Positions 8,065 through 15,974 of a stretch of 37,678 nt of DNA are shown here, piece by piece. The notes under the pieces are model-generated. The model did not search any database and had not been told where the DNA came from. It was given only the letters and a program-made list of their open reading frames with translations. The position numbers and the translations under genes were made by a program. Position 1 is the first letter of the stretch. Every line of letters starts with the position of its first letter. The stretch covers positions 1 to 37,678 of the forward strand of contig NZ_QMIE01000022.1 of NCBI RefSeq assembly GCF_007625075.1, read 5' to 3'. The DNA is from Oceanidesulfovibrio indonesiensis. GTDB lineage: Bacteria; Desulfobacterota; Desulfovibrionia; Desulfovibrionales; Desulfovibrionaceae.

Positions 8065-10647
8065 TCAGCTACGGGCGTCCGAGAGGTCATATCGTCCTGC
8101 GAGGAAGCACTCGACGGCATGTTCGACGCTCTGCTCGCTGTTCATGAGCATGTCCATCTGCCGGGTAAAAATAAGCAAGCGCCCCAAGGCGTCCAGGCGC
8201 TCTTCCGTCTCCTCCTGTTCGTATTTCTGATAGCGGGCGACCACTCGATCGCCTGTTGCTTCCACATCGAAACCTAGGTTCCCGAGAATCCGGGCAATTG
8301 CCCGTGCGCGCCGGTTGCGCCGCATTTCATCAGCGGCCCCACCCTTGAATTCGAAGTTCACATAGTTTTTGTTCACCGTAAGGCCGCAGTAGGCGTCAAT
8401 GATTCCATAATGGTAACCCACTCGCGAGCTGAAATTCACATACTTTTCCGAAATGAGCGCATAGCTGCGATCTCCGAAGCGCTCGTTCGCAAGGTTCGGT
8501 GGAGAGAGCACCTGCTGTGAGAGCACTGAAAGAAATCCTTTCAGGTGGATTGGCCTGGGTTCCCGGCTCTGCAGGCCCTCGTGCATCATTCCTTGCAGCA
8601 ATGCCCTGAAGGGAACGGAACGGATAGAATCCAGGGGGACGTTGCGATGACCGGCATACTCGGGGGCGACACCATCACCGAGATCAATAAGGTAAAGGTC
8701 AAAAGGAACGGGCGCATCAAGTCGAACTGTCAGGCTGCTTTGATGTGACGTGACGTCGTTGATGGAGAACATTTCGGCGTAGGATCGCTCGTGTGCGTAA
8801 CGCATCACATCATGCAATGTTTTGCAGTTCTCCGGTGTGAAATACTTGGATTTCGGATCAGTCAGGGTGAGCGGAACGATTAGCGCGGCAAGGCGTTGGA
8901 GTTTTTCATGGACAGGAGTTCCCTTCATTATGCTTTGTCTCGACGAGGATCCTTTCAGCAGCTCGACTACCTTGCCGGCATAGATGCGCCGCGACCACGC
9001 ATCCACGGTTACGATTTCGCCGTCCTGGAGCTTTGATGTGGCATCGTGCGTGTTGAGCAAAGCTGGCACTTTGAACTCTCGGGCAAGCGATGCCATGTGC
9101 CCGGTGACGCTTCCGGAGTCCGTGACCACGGCTGCCGAGTTCCTCATGATCACGACATATTTGGGCGATGAGTGTCTTGCAACGAGAACGGCTCCGGAAG
9201 GGAAGTCCGCGATGTCCTCTTCCCTCTCCACATGGCGCACGGGGCCGCAGCCTACTCCGGGGCAAGCAGCTTCGCCGCCCTCCAAAAGCACTTGGTAACC
9301 GGGAACTGGCTCGGCCCGCGCGATGCCTTTGGGGGGCGTCAGGTCTATCCCGAGAGGTCGAGTCTGCAAGAGAACAACTCTGCCTTTGCGATCAAATGCC
9401 CACTCGGTGTCCTGTGGACATCCATAGTGCGTTTCCAGCAAGGTCGAGAATTCAGCGAGTTGCATGATCCGGGACTCGTCAAGACATGGGGCATCGACCA
9501 GTTCCAGGGGCACCGGCCGTTCCTCCACGCCGCCTTCAGGTTTCGAAATGAGTTGGACGACTTTGTGTGATACTTCTCTGCTCAGCAGTTGAGCCGTTGC
9601 TTTGCCGACCCGGTATGTGTCAGGCGAAACCACGCCATCCACAGCGTAAGGGCCCAGCCCCCAAACGGCATTGATCAGGACGTTATCGTCCGCAGGGTTG
9701 TAGGGGTGGCGGGAATACATGACTCCGCTCGCGAGTGAATCCACCATCTCGAGACAGGCGACGCTCATGGCTGTTTCTTCTAGAGGGACGCCCTTGTACA
9801 GCCTGTATGAAATGGCCCGGGGGGTGAAAAGGCTCGCAAGGACCATGAGATAGCTTGTGAGCAGTCGTTCCCGCGTAACATTGAGGATGCTTAGGTATTG
9901 GCCGGCATAGGAGAGCTCGCTGTCCTCTCCCACGGCGCTGCTGCGCACCGCCACGCCCGATACGCCGGCTGCTTCGAAGTGCACCTCCCAGGCATGTTCG
10001 ATTTCCGCGGCCACATCTGGCGGGATGGACGCGCTGAGAATCAGGCGTTGAATATCTTCACTGCCCTGGATCATGCTCTTCGTGTCGTCCGGAATGATCT
10101 CCTGGGAAATCGACTGAATGGCATCGAGGATGTCGTTGTGCGCCAGGATATCCCTGTACGCGGCTGTCGTGATGGCAAATCCCCTGGGGACGGCAAGTTC
10201 AAGAACGGTCGACATTTCGCCGAGATTGGCGTTCTTGCCCCCGACCCAGTCGACGGAATTTTTATCGATAGAACTGTAGGGCATGACATAGGGAATGTCG
10301 CCAGCTGGGTGCTCGGGGGACACGACGTCACGGATTTGCGCGTGCAATCGGGCTGCTGTCGTTTCGAGCGCATGGTAGCGTCCCCCGGACATGCCGTTCA
10401 AGCTGGCTACGATTCGGGACCCATGGAAGGTTGCGCGGGCAGCCTGGGAACGCAGAAAAGCCGTGCCAAAAATGGTTTCCCCGGTCAACGCATCCTGCAA
10501 TTCGGCTATGATCTGCAAGAGTTCGGAATTTGATTCGAGAAGATCTCTGAAATTATTATACTTGTCCTTGAATGACTCGACAATGCGCTGCTCATCTTCC
10601 GGCGTGCCGGCCCGAAGTGAGAACAATGAACGAAATTTCTTGAACAT
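8065..10647 (-). CDS. Second PEP-synthase-like protein with the same non-standard C-terminus
   Basis: This is a paralogue of the protein at 1150, about 860 residues long. Its ATP-binding domain is nearer to the family consensus (VGGKNANLGEM, RSSAVGED, QDTEWAF...LQTRPL). The swivel domain has the likely phospho-histidine in GSVTGHMASLARE at codon 517. The TIM barrel is again missing and replaced by the shared domain (DPKSKYFTPENCKTLHD, NFEFKGGAAD). I prefer ATG 10647, which has GGTGG five bases upstream and gives an N-terminus like the paralogue; ATG 10659 would add four residues and lies four bases after the preceding stop. It forms an operon with the sigma-54-type regulator upstream and is convergent with the receivers. 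ATP-driven autophosphorylation is inferred from the motifs. Confidence 0.85.
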   Translation of the reverse strand: MFKKFRSLFSLRAGTPEDEQRIVESFKDKYNNFRDLLESNSELLQIIAELQDALTGETIFGTAFLRSQAARATFHGSRIVASLNGMSGGRYHALETTAARLHAQIRDVVSPEHPAGDIPYVMPYSSIDKNSVDWVGGKNANLGEMSTVLELAVPRGFAITTAAYRDILAHNDILDAIQSISQEIIPDDTKSMIQGSEDIQRLILSASIPPDVAAEIEHAWEVHFEAAGVSGVAVRSSAVGEDSELSYAGQYLSILNVTRERLLTSYLMVLASLFTPRAISYRLYKGVPLEETAMSVACLEMVDSLASGVMYSRHPYNPADDNVLINAVWGLGPYAVDGVVSPDTYRVGKATAQLLSREVSHKVVQLISKPEGGVEERPVPLELVDAPCLDESRIMQLAEFSTLLETHYGCPQDTEWAFDRKGRVVLLQTRPLGIDLTPPKGIARAEPVPGYQVLLEGGEAACPGVGCGPVRHVEREEDIADFPSGAVLVARHSSPKYVVIMRNSAAVVTDSGSVTGHMASLAREFKVPALLNTHDATSKLQDGEIVTVDAWSRRIYAGKVVELLKGSSSRQSIMKGTPVHEKLQRLAALIVPLTLTDPKSKYFTPENCKTLHDVMRYAHERSYAEMFSINDVTSHQSSLTVRLDAPVPFDLYLIDLGDGVAPEYAGHRNVPLDSIRSVPFRALLQGMMHEGLQSREPRPIHLKGFLSVLSQQVLSPPNLANERFGDRSYALISEKYVNFSSRVGYHYGIIDAYCGLTVNKNYVNFEFKGGAADEMRRNRRARAIARILGNLGFDVEATGDRVVARYQKYEQEETEERLDALGRLLIFTRQMDMLMNSEQSVEHAVECFLAGRYDLSDARS

Positions 10648-10663
10648 CGCTTCCACCATCGCG

Positions 10664-13270
10664 TCAGGCGCCGGTTCGGGTGTCCTTCACAACAATATAC
10701 CGTGTGGACGGTCCCCGCCCCTTTTTGAACAGCAACCCCTTGGAGACCATATCCTGCAAATCGTAGTTGGCAGTTCGTGCGGATATTTGGCTGTCCAGCA
10801 GTTCTTCATATTCGCTTCTCGTCACGCTTCCCATCTGCTGGATCCGGGGCCACGCCTTTTGTTGCCGGGGATTCAGCATTTCGTGCGTGTCTGGTAACAG
10901 CCTTACTCGCTCCGCAGGAGCGGAAGAGGCATCCTCCACGGAAGAAACAGAGGCTTCACGGCCGGGCGCAGGGTGCACTTCATACGGGGTGTCATCCTGA
11001 TGCTGCTTGAAGATATAACCGCTGTCATCCGAAGAGGTGGGGGCGCGCATGTCATTAGGTGCATCCGGGTCCAGGAGAAGCTCCTCTACCTGGATAACCT
11101 GCCCTTCGGTCATCACAGCAGCGCGGGTGATGCAATTACGCAACTCTCGAATGTTGCCGGGCCAGTTGTAGGATTTCATTCTTTCCAGCGCGCCTTTGCT
11201 CAAGGTCAGATTATCTTTGCCGGTTATACGCTCCGCCTCATGCAGAAAATGCATGGCCAGAAAAAGGAGATTCTCGCGATGCTCGCGCAGAGGCGGTGTG
11301 TGGACTGTAATGACTTTGAGGCGGAAGTAGAGGTCCTCCCGGAAAAGTTTGGCCTCGATGAGGTGGCGCAGATCGATGTTCGTGGCCGCGATGACCCGCA
11401 CATCCACTTCATGTTCCTTGTCGCTCCCGAGTGGCTTGACTTTGCGCATGGCGATAGCGCGCAGCAATGCCTGCTGTACCCGCGGTGAGGCGACCTGAAT
11501 CTCATCAAGGAACAAAGTACCGTCGTGCGCCTCGAGGAAGGCGCCCTTCCTGTCGCCCTTGGCTTCGGTGAAAGCGCCTTTCACATGGCCAAACAACGTG
11601 TCCATAAGCAGATTCTCGTCGAGCTCCCCGCAGTTGATGGAGATCAGCGGCTTGCCACGGCGGCTGCTATGGTTGTGTATGGCTTCGGCGGTGAGTTGCT
11701 TGCCGGTTCCGGTCTCGCCAACGATGAGCACGTCCACATCGACCTTGGCTGCTTTGAGTATCTCTGCGCGCAGGGTGTCCATTCGCGGGCCCAGCCCCTG
11801 AATCTCAGGCAATGGGTTCAACGCGGACGAGGACATGAGCGCCTGATAGCTTTCGTCGAACTCAATGGGCTCGCGAAGGTTTTCCGATTTGATGCGCATG
11901 TCGCGGATATGAATCTCTTCCATCTGTTTGCGCATGGTAAGGAGCATCTTGTTTATTGCATCCTGCAAGGATGTGGTTTCGTAACCGGCCCTGGAGATGC
12001 GGATCGGTTCGAGTTTCCCGGAAGCTTGAATATTTTGGACGGCTTTCGTCAGTTTGAAAATCGGTCGGGTGGCATACCTGCTCAGGAAGAAAATGACAAT
12101 GACGGCGAGCATTGAAGCGGCAAGGGTTATGAGAAACATGACATCTACGTGCTTGTATCCTGCCGCCATGGTCAGCCGGCTCCTGTCTTCGAAGGCGATT
12201 CCGTTCCAAATGACCGGAGGGCTGTCCAGGGATGGCTTGAAATACACCGGGGCAAACGCCGTACTGTGCTCCTTGTGGAAGGTGGCGCCGGGTACGTCCT
12301 CAGGATATGGAATGACCCCCTGCTTTCCTTTCTGGACCTCGGAGACCATTTTCCAGAAACGCTGGCAGTTTGAAGCGGGCCGGAAGGCGCTGTCCAAGGC
12401 GGGCATGCCCATGGTGCCGTCGCACTCCGCGCGCAGTTTGTACGTGGAAAGCTCCGGGTCCTGCTGGCCTTCGTCATCGGACTGGAAAAGTACCCAGCCA
12501 TCGGTTGTGAACACGTAGCTGAAGCGTATCTCGGAACTCCGCGCATAGGCCCACAGCGGGGATGCGGTGGAGTTGTACAGAGTCAGAATGTCGCGGATCG
12601 CCTTGGCATCGAAAGCAAGCACAAGAAAGCCGCTCAATGAACCTCCTTCCATGACAGGGGTAACCATCTGCCAGATATGGATACTGAGCCTGTTGTTGGC
12701 ATTCCGGTCGTAAGGGAATGGAAGCTGCGCCCTTTCCAGCGGAGATATCCAGACGGAACCATTCTGCAATTCCTTGGCGTGCTCATAGAACTCCATGGGG
12801 TCCGGGGAGATATCGTTGATCCTGCGAGCGGGGAGCTCAACGATGCGATCATCATGCTGGACAACGAATGAATGATGATCGCCAGTGAGCGAGATGAATG
12901 CCATGAATGGATATTGGTGACCGCCGACACGATTGATTCGCAACAGGTAATCGCGCAACGAGATGTTGTCTGCGTGACTCTGCGCGGCATAGAGAAGGTC
13001 CTGCTTGGCGTCCTCCAAAAATGCTTCAAGAGCGTGGGCTTGCCCCAGATTCTGAACCTGGATGTTTCGCTTCAGAGCGACAGCGATGAAATCCGCTGAA
13101 ATGCTGTAGGTGAAATAACCTGTTACGGCGAGCAGCAGAACCAGGGCCGGAACAAGCGTGATGAGGAGTTTGCTGGCGAGCGTTTTATAGCTGAAGCGTT
13201 GCGTCAACGGGATAAGGCTGAGCAGGCGATAATTGGTGTCGAAGAATCTCACAAAAGACTCCTTGGACAT
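10664..13270 (-). CDS. Membrane-anchored sigma-54-dependent AAA+ regulator
   Basis: The product is 868 residues long. Transmembrane helix (about 34-54), a large periplasmic sensor region (about 55-375, Cache-like), a second helix (about 377-399), HAMP-like linker, then the sigma-54 AAA+ domain (about 490-720). Walker A is GETGTGKQ (518-525) and Walker B is GTLFLDEI. The sigma-54 contact loop reads GAFTEA at 565-570 instead of the usual GAFTGA. No Fis-type helix-turn-helix is seen. Instead the last 70 residues resemble a winged helix (LNPRQQKAWPRI..., then LQDMVSKGLLFKKG). ATG 13270 has no Shine-Dalgarno; GTG 13252 has AAGGAG six bases upstream and may be the real start. It probably couples an external signal to the divergent stress-protein/exporter promoter at 13376. 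Confidence 0.88.
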   Translation of the reverse strand: MSKESFVRFFDTNYRLLSLIPLTQRFSYKTLASKLLITLVPALVLLLAVTGYFTYSISADFIAVALKRNIQVQNLGQAHALEAFLEDAKQDLLYAAQSHADNISLRDYLLRINRVGGHQYPFMAFISLTGDHHSFVVQHDDRIVELPARRINDISPDPMEFYEHAKELQNGSVWISPLERAQLPFPYDRNANNRLSIHIWQMVTPVMEGGSLSGFLVLAFDAKAIRDILTLYNSTASPLWAYARSSEIRFSYVFTTDGWVLFQSDDEGQQDPELSTYKLRAECDGTMGMPALDSAFRPASNCQRFWKMVSEVQKGKQGVIPYPEDVPGATFHKEHSTAFAPVYFKPSLDSPPVIWNGIAFEDRSRLTMAAGYKHVDVMFLITLAASMLAVIVIFFLSRYATRPIFKLTKAVQNIQASGKLEPIRISRAGYETTSLQDAINKMLLTMRKQMEEIHIRDMRIKSENLREPIEFDESYQALMSSSALNPLPEIQGLGPRMDTLRAEILKAAKVDVDVLIVGETGTGKQLTAEAIHNHSSRRGKPLISINCGELDENLLMDTLFGHVKGAFTEAKGDRKGAFLEAHDGTLFLDEIQVASPRVQQALLRAIAMRKVKPLGSDKEHEVDVRVIAATNIDLRHLIEAKLFREDLYFRLKVITVHTPPLREHRENLLFLAMHFLHEAERITGKDNLTLSKGALERMKSYNWPGNIRELRNCITRAAVMTEGQVIQVEELLLDPDAPNDMRAPTSSDDSGYIFKQHQDDTPYEVHPAPGREASVSSVEDASSAPAERVRLLPDTHEMLNPRQQKAWPRIQQMGSVTRSEYEELLDSQISARTANYDLQDMVSKGLLFKKGRGPSTRYIVVKDTRTGA

Positions 13271-13271
13271 G

Positions 13272-13287
13272 GGGTTTTGCGAAACCC
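13272..13287. promoter_or_regulatory. Inverted repeat upstream of the sigma-54 regulator
   Basis: GGGTTT (13272-13277) and AAACCC (13282-13287) flank TGCG. The site lies directly before ATG 13270 and about 90 bases upstream of the sigma-54 promoter at 13376, so it could be an enhancer or an autoregulatory operator. Its core TTTGCGAAA resembles the TTTGCGCAAA palindrome at 585-594. Confidence 0.4.
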
Positions 13288-13375
13288 GTTTACAGCATAA
13301 TCCGGACAGTGCTGATGATCCTACGCTCTTTCAGGTCTTTGTCAGTAATCACGCAAGCCGTCAAGCATCTCGCAT

Positions 13376-13391
13376 TGGTATGGCAGTTGCT
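13376..13391 (+). promoter_or_regulatory. Sigma-54 promoter of the stress-protein/exporter operon
   Basis: TGGTATG, four bases, then TTGCT: GG at 13377-13378 and GC at 13389-13390 are 10 bases apart. The match to the relaxed consensus TGGYRYR-N4-TTGCW is complete. Transcription should start near 13402, 50 bases before the universal stress protein gene. The divergent neighbour encodes a sigma-54 activator, which strengthens the call. Confidence 0.7.
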
Positions 13392-13451
13392 AAACGTGGG
13401 TGTGGTTCGCGTTGGAAATTGCATGAATCCATCAATGAAAGGGAGTTGAGG

Positions 13452-13892
13452 ATGGTCACCAAGCAGAACGGGAAAAAGATTTTGGTGGCGATGGACAATT
13501 CGGAGTTCGCCCAGCAGGCGCTCAGCGAAGCTATTGGTTACGCCAAGTGTAGCAATGGTACGCTGAGCGTGCTGAGCGTGGCGCCGATACTCGGGGTGCT
13601 CGAAGAAATGCCCCCTGGCATCACGGACAAGCTCATCGCCGAAGCGCAAGTGGTTGTGGACAAGGCCAAGGAAACGGTGCGGAACGCCGGACTTGAACCC
13701 GACGGCACTGTTCGCCAGGGAGCCTCCCCCGCTGAGGAAATCGTGGCCTACATCCAGGAGTACGGTTTCGATCTCGTCATCGTGGGCAACAAAGGAAAAT
13801 CGAACCTGGGACGGTTTATCATGGGAAGCGTTGCCGAACGCGTCGCTGCGCACGCGCCATGTTCGGTCTGGATCGTCAAGCAACAGGATTGA
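13452..13892 (+). CDS. Universal stress protein (UspA family, ATP-binding type)
   Basis: This 146-residue protein consists of one Usp domain. It opens with the beta strand KILVAMDNSEF and closes with the nucleotide-binding motif G-x2-G-x9-G-S (GNKGKSNLGRFIMGS), marking it as an ATP-binding member. I chose ATG 13452, preceded by GGGAGTTGAGG, which gives the normal family length; an earlier in-frame start at 13233 would lie inside the divergent gene. It heads a six-gene run with the TauE-type exporter, and small Usp proteins often accompany transporters as regulators. Its partner here is not shown by the sequence. Confidence 0.9.
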   Translation: MVTKQNGKKILVAMDNSEFAQQALSEAIGYAKCSNGTLSVLSVAPILGVLEEMPPGITDKLIAEAQVVVDKAKETVRNAGLEPDGTVRQGASPAEEIVAYIQEYGFDLVIVGNKGKSNLGRFIMGSVAERVAAHAPCSVWIVKQQD

Positions 13893-13906
13893 GAGGAGAT
13901 ATCAAA

Positions 13907-14209
13907 ATGAAGGCAAAGCGTATTGGATTGTTCATCCTCGCTTTCGCGGTAATTCAGGCGCTGCTTCCTGGGTTGCTGATGGCGGCAGGAGGCCCCGCGA
14001 CCGACCTGGTCGTCGTGGCTGACACGAGGCGTCTGGATTCCGGGATACTGCTGTACTTCGCGGATCTCTACAACACGAACCCGACGCTGATGGCGATCTG
14101 GGCCGTGGTGCTTACCGCCGCATACGGGTGTTTCCTCGGCTTCCTCATGGACTTCCTCATGGCTCGGACGGGTCTTGATCTGAAGTCCCGAAAGATCGTG
14201 GAACACTAG
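13907..14209 (+). CDS. Small two-helix membrane protein, unknown function
   Basis: This is a 100-residue protein. A signal-like or membrane helix (about 7-27) is followed by an exposed segment of about 35 residues, then a second hydrophobic helix (about 61-83), and a charged tail. GAGAGGAG sits before ATG 13907. It lies 14 bases after the Usp gene and 16 before the exporter gene, so it may be an accessory subunit of the exporter (inference from position only). I do not recognise a domain. Confidence 0.75.
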   Translation: MKAKRIGLFILAFAVIQALLPGLLMAAGGPATDLVVVADTRRLDSGILLYFADLYNTNPTLMAIWAVVLTAAYGCFLGFLMDFLMARTGLDLKSRKIVEH

Positions 14210-14225
14210 GAGAGGAGATACGGAA

Positions 14226-15272
14226 ATGATGGAAAGCGCAAGCTGGCTATATATGTACATGCCCGTGGCCGGAGTCTACATCTTCTGGCCCGGCCTGGTG
14301 CTCATTGGATTCTCGGTGGGCGTCATCGGAGGCTTTTTCGGCATGGGCGGCGCCTGGATGGTGACTCCCGGATTGAACATCCTCGGCTTCCCCATGGCGT
14401 TCGCCATTGGTACGGACATCGCCCACATCGCGGGTAAGTCCATGATCTCCACGATCCGGCACTCCAAGTTCGGAAACGTGGACTATAAACTAGGCGTAGT
14501 CATGCTTGTCGGCACCATGGTGGGCATCGAGATCGGCGCCCAGCTTGTCATGATGCTCGAAAGGATGGGCATGGTCGGCGACGTCGTGCGGTGGGTCTAT
14601 GTGGCCTTCCTGGCGCTTATCGCGCTCATGGTGTTCAGCGACTACGCCAAGGCCAGGAGCAAGAAGAAGAAGGGAGAGGCCGACGGCGAGCACGGTACCG
14701 AGGGCTTTACCTGGTACAAGACTCTCCACAAGATCAAGATCCCGCCGATGATGCATTTCAAGGCATCCGGCTTCACCTGCTCCGCCTGGCTGCCTATCGT
14801 CGTCAGCCTGCTGACTGGTATCCTGGCGGGCTTCCTGGGCATCGGCGGCGGACTGCTGCGCATGCCGGCGCTCATCTACCTCATCGGCTGCCCGACCCAC
14901 ATCGCGGTTGGCACGGACCTCTTCGAGGTCATGATCTCCGGCCTTTACGGCGCCTTCACCTTCGCTCTGAAGGGCCGCATTGAGCTGGTCGCCGTGTTCG
15001 TCATGCTGACCGGCGCCGCCATCGGCGCGCAGATCGGCACCGTGGCGACCAAGTATGCCCGCGGCTACGGCATCCGTCTCATGTTCGGCGCCGCCGTGCT
15101 GTGCTGCATGATCTCCATCATCCTGAAGCAGTTTGGTTACGGAACAGCGGCAGCCGCGCTTATTTTGGGCACCATCGGCATCATCTGTCTGCAGATCATG
15201 AAGGTGATGTTCGTCGGCGCCTATCATGAGTTGCGTGACAAGAAGAACCAGCCCGCGCGCAACGCGGAATAA
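14226..15272 (+). CDS. TauE/SafE-family anion exporter (sulfite exporter type)
   Basis: This is a 348-residue integral membrane protein with about eight to nine hydrophobic helices. It shows the two-fold internal repeat of the TauE/SafE family: GGFFGMGGAWMVTPGL near residue 35 and AGFLGIGGGLLRMPAL near 205, each followed by an IGTD or VGTD motif. A charged cytoplasmic loop (KARSKKKKGEADGEH) lies between the halves. The family exports sulfite, sulfoacetate and related organosulfur anions. In a sulfate reducer, sulfite or another small oxyanion is plausible, but the substrate cannot be read from the sequence. ATG 14229 is an equally possible start. Confidence 0.88.
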   Translation: MMESASWLYMYMPVAGVYIFWPGLVLIGFSVGVIGGFFGMGGAWMVTPGLNILGFPMAFAIGTDIAHIAGKSMISTIRHSKFGNVDYKLGVVMLVGTMVGIEIGAQLVMMLERMGMVGDVVRWVYVAFLALIALMVFSDYAKARSKKKKGEADGEHGTEGFTWYKTLHKIKIPPMMHFKASGFTCSAWLPIVVSLLTGILAGFLGIGGGLLRMPALIYLIGCPTHIAVGTDLFEVMISGLYGAFTFALKGRIELVAVFVMLTGAAIGAQIGTVATKYARGYGIRLMFGAAVLCCMISIILKQFGYGTAAAALILGTIGIICLQIMKVMFVGAYHELRDKKNQPARNAE

Positions 15273-15292
15273 GGCAATCTGAGGATACGACC

Positions 15293-15628
15293 ATGCGAAT
15301 TATCAAAGCACTGGCGTTGGCTGTCATGCTGACCGCGCTCCTCCTCCCGGCGACTGCATTTGCAGCGGAAGTGGCCCAGGGAGAATGCGTGTCGTATGAC
15401 GCGGAGAACAAGATCATTGTCATCGAAGAGTATGACACAAACTTCGATCTGGAAAACCGGTATGGCCATCCAACCGGCATCATCACCGAGTTCGATGCGA
15501 CTTCCGCCAAAATTGGCATTTTGCCGGAAGAAGGGGACATCCTGCGCATCGCGTTTGTCGTCGAGGGCTCCAAAAAGATGGCTCTCAAGGTGATGAACGT
15601 GACGAAACAGGATCTCATGGCGAAGTAG
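15293..15628 (+). CDS. Small exported protein, unknown function
   Basis: This 111-residue protein has a clear signal peptide (residues 1-24, cleavage after AFA) and a mature part of about 87 residues, predicted to be mostly beta strand (CVSYDAENKIIVIEEYD, GDILRIAFVVEG). It lies 20 bases after the exporter gene with GAGGATACGACC before the ATG. It is probably periplasmic and functionally tied to the exporter. The fold is not recognised. Confidence 0.75.
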   Translation: MRIIKALALAVMLTALLLPATAFAAEVAQGECVSYDAENKIIVIEEYDTNFDLENRYGHPTGIITEFDATSAKIGILPEEGDILRIAFVVEGSKKMALKVMNVTKQDLMAK

Positions 15629-15639
15629 GACCCCGGAAT

Positions 15640-15680
15640 GGGCTGGAGTCGCCTCCTAACCCCTGGGGTGGCTCCAGCCC
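15640..15680 (+). terminator. Hairpin after the exporter gene block
   Basis: Arms GGGCTGGAGTCGCC (15640-15653) and GGTGGCTCCAGCCC (15667-15680) pair over about 12 of 14 positions. No T-run follows, so it may only slow or partly end transcription, or stabilise the 3' end of the upstream message before the last two genes. Confidence 0.5.
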
Positions 15681-15714
15681 CCTCAACCCCAAACCCTTGT
15701 GAAAGGAGTAGGCA

Positions 15715-15948
15715 ATGACCGGTTTGAATACTCGCCAGAAAATAGCGGTTCTGACAATGGACGTCCTGTTGCTCCTTGAGTTAACCTTGTGCGTCTACTT
15801 CAGCTACCAGGACAAGGCCAACATGCCGTATCTCTTCATGCGTTCATACATTCCGCTGTGTCTGGGCACGCTGATCACCTTCAAGATTCTCATCCACAAG
15901 CTGCGCACCAAGGAGATTGAATCCGAAGTTGCGTGCAGCGAAGCCTGA
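15715..15948 (+). CDS. Small two-helix membrane protein, unknown function
   Basis: This is a 77-residue protein with helices at about 11-30 and 43-60 and a charged tail. GAAAGGAG precedes the ATG at good distance. It lies between the exporter hairpin and the larger membrane protein that follows. No family is recognised. Confidence 0.7.
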   Translation: MTGLNTRQKIAVLTMDVLLLLELTLCVYFSYQDKANMPYLFMRSYIPLCLGTLITFKILIHKLRTKEIESEVACSEA

Positions 15949-15974
15949 TACTAGAGATTGCTCTGAGTGCGCCC

